Origin: Oscillibacter sp.
GTDB taxonomy: Bacteria > Bacillota > Clostridia > Oscillospirales > Oscillospiraceae
Length of the DNA: 23,069 nucleotides
Assembly: GCA_020025415.1 (NCBI GenBank)
Contig: JAHHSB010000004.1
Coordinates: forward strand, 1-23,069
Direction: 5' to 3'
The notes under the pieces were generated by a model. That model did not search any database, was not told the DNA's origin, and was given only the letters and a program-made list of their open reading frames with translations. The translations under genes were made by a program, and so were the position numbers. Shown here piece by piece: positions 7,328 to 12,801 of this stretch. How positions within the stretch are numbered: position 1 is the stretch's first letter; every line of letters starts with the position of its first letter.

Positions 7328-8212
7328 TTAGCTCAGCCTGCGCATGAAGTTGCCGTCCACCTGGACCCCTTCCTGGATGACCAGGAAGGCGTGCGGGTCA
7401 AAGGAGCGGACCACATGGCGCAGCTCTTCGATTTCAAATTTGGAAAGGCAGACGAACAGCACATGGACCGTCTCGCCGGTGTAGGCGCCGGTGCCGTTCC
7501 AGAAAGTGACGCCCCGGCCCAGCTGGGTAATGATATAGTGGGCCATTTCATCTTCATCACCCCGGGTAAAGACCATGGCCTGAACGCTGATGTTCTGCTG
7601 GTGCATCCGGTCCAGCACCGTGGCGGTGAAAAAGTTGTAGATCACCGAGTAGATGGTGACCTCCGGACTGAACAGGAACAGGCAGCCCAGGTACAGCAGG
7701 ATGTTGAAGGCCAGGCTGAACTTGCCCACGGTGATATCGTTTCGACGCTTGGCCAGGCACAATCCCACCACATCCAGCCCGCCGCTGCTGCAGGCGCAGG
7801 TGAGGATGATGCCGCTGCCCAGGCCTGTGATGATGCCGCTGAGCAGACAGGCGGTGAGCATATCGTCAATGATGGGCTGCGAGGGGATGGGAATGATACT
7901 GTAAAACAGGGAGTAAGAGACGGTGCAGATCAGTGTGCGCACCACGAAGCCCCGCCCCAGCGTTTTCCAGGCGAAGAGCAGGATGGGAATATTGATGAGG
8001 AAATATAACGTACCCGCCAGGTCGAAAGAGCCCAGCGACACGCCCAGATAGGTTTGAAGCAGCGAACGAATCACCTGGCACAGGCCCATCAGCCCTCCGG
8101 TGTACAATCCCAAAGGGACGATCAGCAAATTCAGGGCTGCGGCGCTGATCAGAGCCCCCAATACGGCAATCACCAGGCGCAGCCAGCGATTGTGCAGCGT
8201 ATTATAGACCAT
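7328..8212 (-). CDS. YitT family membrane protein (DUF161 + DUF2179)
   Basis: The product is 294 aa. Five or six hydrophobic segments occupy residues 1-200 (for example IAVLGALISAAALNLLIVPL near 15-34), with the family's glycine-rich stretch (GLGSGIIL...SSGGLDVVG) around 130-150. A soluble C-terminal DUF2179 domain (about 205-290) ends the protein. The transported substrate of this family is not established. GGGAGG lies about nine bases before the ATG. The gene has its own promoter and is separated from the upstream small-gene cluster by that promoter region. The 110 bp between its stop and the terminator carries an open frame tail (see findings). Confidence 0.92.
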   Translation of the reverse strand: MVYNTLHNRWLRLVIAVLGALISAAALNLLIVPLGLYTGGLMGLCQVIRSLLQTYLGVSLGSFDLAGTLYFLINIPILLFAWKTLGRGFVVRTLICTVSYSLFYSIIPIPSQPIIDDMLTACLLSGIITGLGSGIILTCACSSGGLDVVGLCLAKRRNDITVGKFSLAFNILLYLGCLFLFSPEVTIYSVIYNFFTATVLDRMHQQNISVQAMVFTRGDEDEMAHYIITQLGRGVTFWNGTGAYTGETVHVLFVCLSKFEIEELRHVVRSFDPHAFLVIQEGVQVDGNFMRRLS

Positions 8213-8256
8213 GACGAAATTCCTCCCTAGGAATGGATGTCTCCGAATCTAAGGCA

Positions 8257-8285
8257 ATTATACGGAGGAATTCGGGAAATCACAA
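8257..8285 (-). promoter_or_regulatory. Promoter of the YitT gene
   Basis: On the minus strand TTGTGA (8280-8285) and TATAAT (8257-8262) are separated by exactly 17 bp. The -10 is consensus and the -35 is a 4/6 match. It lies between the stop of the sigma-like gene and the YitT start. Confidence 0.8.
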
Positions 8286-8296
8286 GAGGAAAATTC

Positions 8297-8593
8297 TCAA
8301 AGACCGTACCGCAGGCAGCGCAGCAGCTTTTCCCGGGCCCGCTTGAGAGTCCGGGAGACGGTGGAGGTATGGACGCCCAGAGCCTGGGCGATCTGGGGCA
8401 TGGTCATGTTCTGGTCGAAATACATGGTCAGGATCTGCTGCTGGCGGGGCGTCAGCTCCTGCCGGCGGGCTACGCGCAGGTTTTTCCGCAGCCGGGCCAG
8501 CTGCTCGGAGTTGTCCTCCTGCTGGGCCTGCTGCCACAGGGGGAAATCTCCAATCCACTGGCTGGCGCGGGTATCAAAGGGTGTATTTCCCAT
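8297..8593 (-). CDS. Small sigma-70 region 4-like HTH protein
   Basis: The product is 98 aa. The C-terminal half (ELTPRQQQILTMYFDQNMTM, then PQIAQALGVHTSTVSRTLKR) is a typical sigma region 4 / LuxR-like helix-turn-helix with the recognition helix near residues 75-85. The N-terminal half has no region 2, so this is not a complete sigma factor. Proteins of this size and make-up are often found in prophages and conjugative elements of Clostridia, where they are annotated as sigma-like regulators (recollection, not a search). Its start overlaps the previous gene by 20 bp, and an AGGAG is present upstream inside that gene. It is the last of three overlapping minus-strand genes. Confidence 0.85.
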   Translation of the reverse strand: MGNTPFDTRASQWIGDFPLWQQAQQEDNSEQLARLRKNLRVARRQELTPRQQQILTMYFDQNMTMPQIAQALGVHTSTVSRTLKRAREKLLRCLRYGL

Positions 8594-8807
8594 TTCGGTG
8601 ATAGCTCCTATCGTAGTAGTGGGCAGTGAGGGTGGCCAGCTCCTGGGCCTCCCGCAGAAGCGGGATCAGGGCGGTGATCCGGCGATGCAGGTGCCAGGCC
8701 GCATCCGGGTCGCTCTGGGCCTGTTCGGCGGCCTGGAGCTCCCGGATCCGCATCCGCAGGCGCCGGGCATTTTCCCGGTAGACAATAGACAATTCCCAAA
8801 GGGTCAC
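8574..8807 (-). CDS. Small helical protein, unknown function
   Basis: The product is 77 aa, rich in Arg, Glu, Leu and Ala, and likely two long helices or a short coiled coil (about 4-62). The C-terminus is HYYDRSYHRNGKYTL. It starts at GTG with a strong AAGGAGGA six bases ahead, and the GTG overlaps the stop of the zinc-ribbon gene (GTGA). It overlaps the HTH gene downstream by 20 bp. Such tight packing suggests the three proteins act together. No function can be assigned. I recall similar proteins next to sigma-like genes in Clostridia prophages, which I cannot check here. Confidence 0.8.
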   Translation of the reverse strand: MTLWELSIVYRENARRLRMRIRELQAAEQAQSDPDAAWHLHRRITALIPLLREAQELATLTAHYYDRSYHRNGKYTL

Positions 8808-8992
8808 AGACCTTCCTCCTTTCCGTGAATGATCCGGCAGGGGGCGAACTCCTGCCGGGCAAATTCTCCCAGGCAGGCCTGGCAGACGCTCTGCCCGTTG
8901 ATGTACCAGTACTGCCCGCCGGGGCTGATTTCACGCCCGCACAGTCCGCAGTAAACCGGGGGCAGAGCGTCCAAACTGGAGTAGGGTTTCAT
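8804..8992 (-). CDS. Small zinc-ribbon-like protein
   Basis: The product is about 62 aa from the ATG at 8992. Two CxxC pairs, YCGLCG (Cys15, Cys18) and VCQAC (Cys37, Cys40), are spaced as in a zinc ribbon; Cys52 is an extra cysteine. An in-frame GTG at 9007 lies inside the AAAGGTGG Shine-Dalgarno candidate (9005-9012), so the ATG at 8992 is preferred despite a rather long 12-base spacing. It is the first gene of the three-gene cluster. I could not assign a convincing promoter in the 40 bp between it and the divergent tRNA-Thr promoter. Confidence 0.75.
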   Translation of the reverse strand: MKPYSSLDALPPVYCGLCGREISPGGQYWYINGQSVCQACLGEFARQEFAPCRIIHGKEEGL

Positions 8993-9031
8993 ATCATGTA
9001 AAACCACCTTTGAAAAGATTGAGAAAAAAAC

Positions 9032-9060
9032 TTGACAAAAAAAGAATCATCTGCTAATAT
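9032..9060 (+). promoter_or_regulatory. Promoter of the tRNA-Thr/tRNA-Tyr unit
   Basis: TTGACA (9032-9037), 17 bp, TAATAT (9055-9060). A second TATAAT overlaps at 9058-9063 with a less favourable 20-bp spacing. The tRNA begins at 9080. Confidence 0.9.
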
Positions 9061-9079
9061 AATCTACGCTGCCTGATTT

Positions 9080-9155
9080 GCTGGTGTAGCTCAGCTGGTA
9101 GAGCAGCTGATTTGTAATCAGCAGGTCGGGGGTTCGAATCCGTCCACCAGCTCCA
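9080..9155 (+). tRNA. tRNA-Thr (anticodon TGT)
   Basis: The acceptor stem is GCTGGTG/CACCAGC, the D arm GCTC...GAGC and the anticodon stem GCTGA/TCAGC. The loop TTTGTAA gives TGT. The T loop is TTCGAAT and an encoded CCA ends at 9155. The T stem GGGGG/CCGTC has one G-G mismatch at its centre and one G-T pair. Confidence 0.95.
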
Positions 9156-9164
9156 ATTGCATAT

Positions 9165-9249
9165 GGGGGAATTCCAGAGCGGCCAAATGGGGCAGACTGT
9201 AAATCTGTTGTCACTGACTTCGGTGGTTCGAATCCACCTTCCCCCACCA
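9165..9249 (+). tRNA. tRNA-Tyr (anticodon GTA)
   Basis: The acceptor stem is GGGGGAA/TTCCCCC and the anticodon stem GCAGA/TCTGT, with loop CTGTAAA giving GTA. A long class II variable arm follows, with a T arm GGTGG-TTCGAAT-CCACC and an encoded CCA. It lies nine bases after tRNA-Thr, so both come from one transcript. Confidence 0.97.
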
Positions 9250-9251
9250 TG

Positions 9252-9287
9252 TCGAAGCAAGCGTTAATCGCTTGCTTCGATTTTTTT
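9252..9287 (+). terminator. Terminator of the tRNA-Thr/Tyr unit
   Basis: A perfect 12-bp stem (9252-9263 with 9269-9280), a TTAAT loop and T7 (9281-9287). Confidence 0.95.
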
Positions 9288-9346
9288 ATGCGAAATCGCC
9301 CGGCCGGGGCGGTATTCTCCCCAGCAGAGCATGCTTGTCCGCAGAT

Positions 9347-9376
9347 GGCGGCCCCGGCTGGGGCTGCCGTTTTTTT
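9347..9376 (+). terminator. Second, apparently orphan terminator
   Basis: A nine-pair stem (9347-9355 with 9360-9368, one G-T pair), GGCT loop, then G and T7 (9370-9376). No gene lies between it and the tRNA terminator. It may be a backup stop for the tRNA unit or the end of a short unrecognised transcript. Confidence 0.75.
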
Positions 9377-9455
9377 GTCCGGGACGCCGCGGGCACGCCC
9401 CCTGCATTCCGGCTGATGAAGCGTTTCCAAAATCTTGTTAGATAGGAATAATTTA

Positions 9456-9528
9456 CAAGCATCTTGGATATGCTCCTACCATAGCACAAGAAACTTGCTA
9501 TGTCAAGAATAAAATTACAAGTTTCTTG
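9456..9528. promoter_or_regulatory. Operator array: three CAAG-N3-CTTG palindromes
   Basis: Sites at 9456-9466 (CAAGCATCTTG), 9487-9497 (CAAGAAACTTG) and 9518-9528 (CAAGTTTCTTG) have centres at 9461, 9492 and 9523, that is 31 bp apart each, about three helical turns. The second and third are also perfect 12-bp inverted repeats of each other when one flanking base is added. A degenerate fourth site (CCAAAATCTTG, 9427-9437) lies 29 bp further left. Proximity to the XRE-S24 gene suggests these are its own binding sites (inference). Confidence 0.75.
9478..9506 (-). promoter_or_regulatory. Divergent promoter with operator in its spacer
   Basis: On the minus strand TTGACA (9501-9506), 17 bp, TATGGT (9478-9483) with a TGC extended -10. 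The middle palindrome (9487-9497) fills the spacer, so a bound repressor would block RNA polymerase. No clear gene follows; a 58-codon ORF (9286-9462) is the only candidate. Confidence 0.6.
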
Positions 9529-9538
9529 TTCATGCAAA

Positions 9539-9567
9539 TTGACAAAACCAAAAAAATAGGGTAAGAT
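9539..9567 (+). promoter_or_regulatory. Promoter of the XRE-S24 repressor gene
   Basis: TTGACA (9539-9544), 17 bp, TAAGAT (9562-9567). The -35 begins 11 bp right of the last palindrome, so a bound repressor would sit just upstream of polymerase and might activate or repress. Confidence 0.85.
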
Positions 9568-9570
9568 GCT

Positions 9571-9596
9571 GTCGAACCCAGTCGTAATTTGTCGAA
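9571..9596. repeat. Three GTCGWA direct repeats with 10-bp period
   Basis: GTCGAA at 9571, GTCGTA at 9581 and GTCGAA at 9591 begin exactly 10 bp apart, in the short leader between the -10 box and the Shine-Dalgarno (about 9612-9619). They may be a protein site on one DNA face or a chance repeat. Confidence 0.5.
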
Positions 9597-9627
9597 TGAT
9601 CGCCCGCGCGGAAGGAGGGGGACGGGA

Positions 9628-10380
9628 ATGAATTTTGGGGATCGGTTACGTGCTTGTCGGGAGGATCGGAAGATTACCCGGGCGGAGCTGGCCCGGCTGC
9701 TGGGGGTTTCTTCCTCGGCCATCGGAAACTATGAGACCGGTGTGAGCTTTCCAAAAGAAAATGTGATGCTTCAGCTCTTTGACTGCCTGCAGGTGGAGCC
9801 CAATGAGCTATATCAGGATAGTTATCATGGACATACCGCCATTACCTATCAGGAGCGGGAAGTGCTCAACCAGTACCGGAGCCTGAATGTCATCGGGCGG
9901 GAGACGGTCCGCTCGGTGATTGACGCCCTTTGTTCTTATCAGGAAGGGGTGATGCAGGACAGTCCGGCGCCGGAACTGCGGGAGATCCCCCTTTATCACA
10001 CGGCTGCAGCGGCGGGATATGCTTCCCCCGTGTTTGGGGAGGATTATGACCTGATCCCCGTAACGGAAGAAGTGCCCGCCGGGGCGGAATTTGCCGTGCG
10101 CATCCGGGGGGATTCCATGGAGCCGGTGATTCACGACGGGGCCATGGCCTATGTGAATCGGGATCCCCTCAAATCCGGAGACGTGGGGATATTCTGGGTA
10201 GACGGGGATATGCTCTGCAAGCAGTACTACCAGGACCCCATGGGCATGGTATACCTGTTTTCCCTGAACCGGAAGCGGGCGGACGCAGATGTGGTGTTCG
10301 GCCCGGAGAGCGGGCGCAAGCTGGTCTGCTTTGGCCGGGTGATCCTGGCAAAGGCGCCGTCTCTGCCGGGAAAAATGTAA
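9628..10380 (+). CDS. XRE-family repressor with S24 (LexA/CI-type) peptidase domain
   Basis: The product is 250 aa. Residues 3-62 form an XRE helix-turn-helix (ITRAELARLLGVSSSAIGNY). A linker follows, then an S24 domain from about 118. The presumed self-cleavage site is Ala129-Gly130 (AAAAGYASP), the nucleophile Ser163 in GDSMEP, and the general base Lys198 in MLCKQYY. All elements for RecA-stimulated self-cleavage, as in LexA and lambda CI, are therefore present. The XRE domain rather than a LexA winged helix makes it CI-like, not the housekeeping LexA. The ATG at 9628 has AAGGAGGGGG nine bases ahead; an upstream TTG at 9589 is unlikely. It sits next to tRNA genes behind its own probable operators. 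Targets other than itself are unknown. Confidence 0.92.
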   Translation: MNFGDRLRACREDRKITRAELARLLGVSSSAIGNYETGVSFPKENVMLQLFDCLQVEPNELYQDSYHGHTAITYQEREVLNQYRSLNVIGRETVRSVIDALCSYQEGVMQDSPAPELREIPLYHTAAAAGYASPVFGEDYDLIPVTEEVPAGAEFAVRIRGDSMEPVIHDGAMAYVNRDPLKSGDVGIFWVDGDMLCKQYYQDPMGMVYLFSLNRKRADADVVFGPESGRKLVCFGRVILAKAPSLPGKM

Positions 10381-10383
10381 AAA

Positions 10384-10431
10384 AGAAGGGCCCCGGCAGA
10401 GAGCAAAAAAACTCTCTGCCGGGGCCTGTTT
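10384..10431. terminator. Bidirectional terminator between repressor and SDR genes
   Basis: A 15-bp perfect stem (10389-10403 with 10412-10426) with loop CAAAAAAA. T-rich tails lie on both sides (TGTTTGT on +, CTTCTTTT on -). It separates the convergent XRE-S24 (+) and SDR (-) genes. Confidence 0.9.
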
Positions 10432-10441
10432 GTCTGGGGCC

Positions 10442-11179
10442 TTATACGCTGAAGCCACCGTCAGCAGTCAGCACCTGCCCGGTGAGGAAGGAGGCATCCT
10501 CCGAGGCCAGAAAGGCCACCGCCTGGGCAATATCCTCCGGTCTGCCCAGGCGGCCCAGGGGCGTCTGCTCCGCCAGATCGGCCAGGGTCTCCGCCCCCAG
10601 GGGGCGGCACATCTCTGTGTCGATCACACCGGGCGCCACACAGTTGACCCGGATGTGGGAGGGAGCCAGCTCCAGGGCCAGGGAACGGGTCAGACCGATG
10701 ATCCCCGCCTTGGTGCAGGCGTAGGCCACCTCGCAGGAGGCACCCCGCAGCCCCCAGATGGAGGAGATATTGACGATGCAGCCGGCTTTGCGGGAGATCA
10801 TCCCCGGCAGCACCGCCCGGATGGTGTTTCGCGGGCCGGTGAGATTCACCGCCAGAAAGCGGTTCCAGCTCTCGTCGTCCACGTCCTGGAAGAGGGCCTG
10901 CCCGGCGATCCCCGCGTTGTTGACCAGCAGGGAAATGGGGCCCAGAGCTGCCTCCGCCCGGGCGACCATCTCCCCCACGGCGGCGGAGTTGGCCACATCC
11001 GCACCATATACAGCGGCCTGCCCGCCGCCGGCGGTGATCTCCGCTGCCAGCGCCTCCGCCTCCCCCTGACTGCGGAAATAGTTGATAGCCACGGCATAGC
11101 CCCGGCGGGCCAGCTCCCGGGTGATGGCCCGGCCGATCCCCCGGGACGCGCCTGTGACCAGCGCGGTATTTTGCTTCAT
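10442..11179 (-). CDS. Short-chain dehydrogenase/reductase, FabG-like
   Basis: This 245-aa cytoplasmic NAD(P)-dependent oxidoreductase shows the Rossmann motif TGASRGIG (9-16), NNAG (87-90), Asn112 in VNLTG, the serine in NISSIWG (139/140), catalytic Tyr153 and Lys157 (YACTK), and PG (183-184). It ends in LTGQVLTADGGFSV as in FabG-type 3-oxoacyl-ACP reductases. Arg13 in the glycine loop (ASRGIG) fits NADP preference. No fatty-acid synthesis genes are adjacent, so the true substrate may be another keto compound. AGGAGGAGG lies upstream of the ATG. It is a single-gene unit with its own promoter, back to back with the tRNA-Val promoter. Confidence 0.9.
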   Translation of the reverse strand: MKQNTALVTGASRGIGRAITRELARRGYAVAINYFRSQGEAEALAAEITAGGGQAAVYGADVANSAAVGEMVARAEAALGPISLLVNNAGIAGQALFQDVDDESWNRFLAVNLTGPRNTIRAVLPGMISRKAGCIVNISSIWGLRGASCEVAYACTKAGIIGLTRSLALELAPSHIRVNCVAPGVIDTEMCRPLGAETLADLAEQTPLGRLGRPEDIAQAVAFLASEDASFLTGQVLTADGGFSV

Positions 11180-11212
11180 GTGAAAACCTCCTCCTGCCTC
11201 TTGTCGGCCAGT

Positions 11213-11241
11213 AGTATAGCAAAAAAAGGAGAGAATTTCAA
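11213..11241 (-). promoter_or_regulatory. Promoter of the SDR gene
   Basis: On the minus strand TTGAAA (11236-11241), 17 bp, TATACT (11213-11218) with a TGC extended -10. Both boxes match consensus at five of six positions. Confidence 0.88.
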
Positions 11242-11249
11242 GAAAAGTA

Positions 11250-11278
11250 TTGACAAGCGAAGAAAACTCGTGTATCTT
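11250..11278 (+). promoter_or_regulatory. Promoter of tRNA-Val
   Basis: TTGACA (11250-11255), 17 bp, TATCTT (11273-11278). Its -35 is only eight bases from the -35 of the divergent SDR promoter. Confidence 0.8.
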
Positions 11279-11294
11279 AAATGTGTTCCGCCTT

Positions 11295-11371
11295 GGACGA
11301 TTAGCTCAGCTGGCTAGAGCACCTGCTTGACGTGCAGGGGGTCACAGGTTCGAGTCCTGTATCGTCCACCA
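11295..11371 (+). tRNA. tRNA-Val (anticodon GAC)
   Basis: The acceptor stem is GGACGAT/ATCGTCC, the D arm GCTC...GAGC and the anticodon stem CCTGC/GCAGG. The loop TTGACGT gives GAC. The T arm is ACAGG-TTCGAGT-CCTGT, followed by discriminator A and an encoded CCA. Confidence 0.96.
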
Positions 11372-11408
11372 AAACCCGCCGTTTTCCAAGGAAAACGGCG
11401 GGTTTTTT
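11372..11408 (+). terminator. Terminator of tRNA-Val
   Basis: The stem is AAACCCGCCGTTTTC paired with GAAAACGGCGGGTTT around a four-base CAAG loop, followed by a T-run to 11408. It starts directly after the CCA. Confidence 0.93.
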
Positions 11409-11435
11409 GCGTTTTTATCTTGCAGCCCCCAAGAA

Positions 11436-11482
11436 AAAAACAATGCCCTTCGGAAGTGCTGCTTCCGAAGGGCGTTGTTTTT
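11436..11482. terminator. Bidirectional terminator between tRNA-Val and the HAD gene
   Basis: A 21-pair stem (11436-11456 with 11462-11482, one T-G pair), TGCTG loop, A-run on the left and T5 on the right. It can end the HAD gene (-) and back up the tRNA terminator (+). Confidence 0.9.
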
Positions 11483-11532
11483 GCAGCTTCTATATAAGGG
11501 GGGGCGAGGTTCTCGCCGGAGTGCCGGAGCAT

Positions 11533-12336
11533 TTATTTCGCGCTTCCCCGGGCCAGATTTACGATCTCTCCCACGCCGCTAAGGACCATCGTGGGCTGGT
11601 AGGCGTAGATCTTCAGCGTCTCGGGCGTGGACACGCCGGAGAGCACCAGCACCGTAGACATGCCGCTTTCCATACCGGAAATCACATCTGTGTCCATCCG
11701 GTCGCCCACCATGACGGCGTCGGCGGAGTGGCAGTTGAGCATCCGCAGCCCGGTGCGCATCATCAGGGGATTGGGCTTTCCGCAGAAATAGGCCTGGGTT
11801 CCGGTGGCCATTTCAATGGGGGCCACCAGCGCCCGGCAGGCGGGGGCAATCCCGGTTTCAATGGTACCGGAAACATCGGAGTTGGCGCCAATCAGCTTGG
11901 CCCCCCGCATTACCAGATTGGTGGCCTTGGTCAGAGTGTCCAAGGTATACGTCCGGCCTTCGCCCACCACCACGTAATCCGGGTTCACATCGTTCATGGT
12001 GATGCCTGCATCGTAGAGGGCGTTGAACAGCCCCGCCTCGCCGATCACGAAGGCGGAGCAGCCGGGCGCCTGCTCTTTCAGGAAGGCTGCCGTGGCCAGG
12101 GCGCTGGTATAAAAGTGCTCCTCCGGTACATCCAGCCCCATACGAGCCAGCTTCTGATGCAGCTCTCTGGGGGTGTAGCCGCTGTTATTGGTCAGAAAGA
12201 GATACTCCTTTTTTTCAGCCTGCAGCCACTGGATGAATTCCCGTACGCCGGGCAGGATCCGGTTGCCCAGGTAGATGACACCGTCCATATCGCAGATAAA
12301 TCCGCGCTTTTGATTAAAATCAAGCATATCTTCCAT
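11533..12336 (-). CDS. HAD-IIA family phosphatase (NagD/AraL-like)
   Basis: The product is 267 aa. The HAD motifs are FICDMDGV with nucleophile Asp16 and acid Asp18, LTNNSG (48-53), GKPNP with Lys187, and GDRMDTD (211-217). The C2a cap between motifs II and III places it in the NagD subfamily, which removes phosphate from nucleotides or sugar phosphates; the substrate is not predictable. The ORF is open in frame back to 12441. The ATG at 12336 is preferred because AGGAG lies five bases ahead and the conserved fold starts right after it. The transcript from the promoter at 12472-12500 would have a leader of about 130 nt. Confidence 0.9.
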   Translation of the reverse strand: MEDMLDFNQKRGFICDMDGVIYLGNRILPGVREFIQWLQAEKKEYLFLTNNSGYTPRELHQKLARMGLDVPEEHFYTSALATAAFLKEQAPGCSAFVIGEAGLFNALYDAGITMNDVNPDYVVVGEGRTYTLDTLTKATNLVMRGAKLIGANSDVSGTIETGIAPACRALVAPIEMATGTQAYFCGKPNPLMMRTGLRMLNCHSADAVMVGDRMDTDVISGMESGMSTVLVLSGVSTPETLKIYAYQPTMVLSGVGEIVNLARGSAK

Positions 12337-12471
12337 ACATTCTCCTACATACTGGCATTTACCGCCGCTTGCCGCGCTGCTCCGCCCCGCCGAAAGGTCA
12401 CCGGATTCCCGGTATCGTGTCGGGCGTGAGGCACCGTGCATGGCACATTTCCCACTTGCTCTTACGGAAAC

Positions 12472-12500
12472 AGTATAGCAGAAGAAGACGAGGATGTCAC
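12472..12500 (-). promoter_or_regulatory. Promoter of the HAD phosphatase gene
   Basis: On the minus strand GTGACA (12495-12500), 17 bp, TATACT (12472-12477) with a TGC extended -10. Confidence 0.82.
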
Positions 12501-12688
12501 GCGTACGGATGGGAAATTTGCCCGGCTTTTTACATTTTCCCCGGCCCCGTAGAGCTGTGCCGCCGGCGAAAGGGAAAAAGGGGGCCGGGCACAGGTTTTC
12601 GGGCCCTGAAATGGGGGATGTTTTTAAATATACTCTGGAACAAATTGAATTTTCTGCCCTGGCTCGGTAGGACGAAAGAGAAAAGAGC
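12501..12688. other. Intergenic stretch without a recognised gene
   Basis: This lies between the divergent HAD and OPT promoters. It contains a GC-rich inverted repeat (CCCGGCCCC near 12540-12548 with GGGGCCGGG near 12585-12595) without a T-run. A TATACT near 12631-12636 with a poor -35 is also present. No ORF with a ribosome binding site or family resemblance was found on either strand. Confidence 0.5.
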
Positions 12689-12717
12689 TTGACGAACGCT
12701 TCCAGATTTTATACAAT
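12689..12717 (+). promoter_or_regulatory. Promoter of the OPT transporter gene
   Basis: TTGACG (12689-12694), 17 bp, TACAAT (12712-12717); each is a 5/6 match. The expected start of transcription, near 12724, leaves a leader of about 78 nt. Confidence 0.82.
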
Positions 12718-12744
12718 AATATAATTGCATACAGGAACTGGACT

Positions 12745-12760
12745 TTGTCAAGTATGACAA
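12745..12760. promoter_or_regulatory. Palindrome in the OPT leader, possible operator
   Basis: TTGTCAAGTATGACAA is a perfect inverted repeat (six-base arms, four-base centre) lying about 20 bp downstream of the expected transcription start. A bound repressor would block elongation there. The protein is unknown. Confidence 0.45.
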
Positions 12761-12801
12761 CCCGGTTTCCGTGTACGAAAAATGAGAAAGGAACGAGTAT
12801 C

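Noticed and set aside
9571..9600. LexA (DinR-type CGAAC-N4-GTTCG) box before the XRE-S24 gene
   Set aside because: CGAAC occurs once at 9573, but no GTTCG partner at the right distance exists. The 10-bp direct repeats explain the pattern better.
12530..12760. 76-codon minus-strand ORF in the OPT upstream region
   Set aside because: It runs through the OPT promoter and the palindrome, has no ribosome binding site, and its composition does not look coding.
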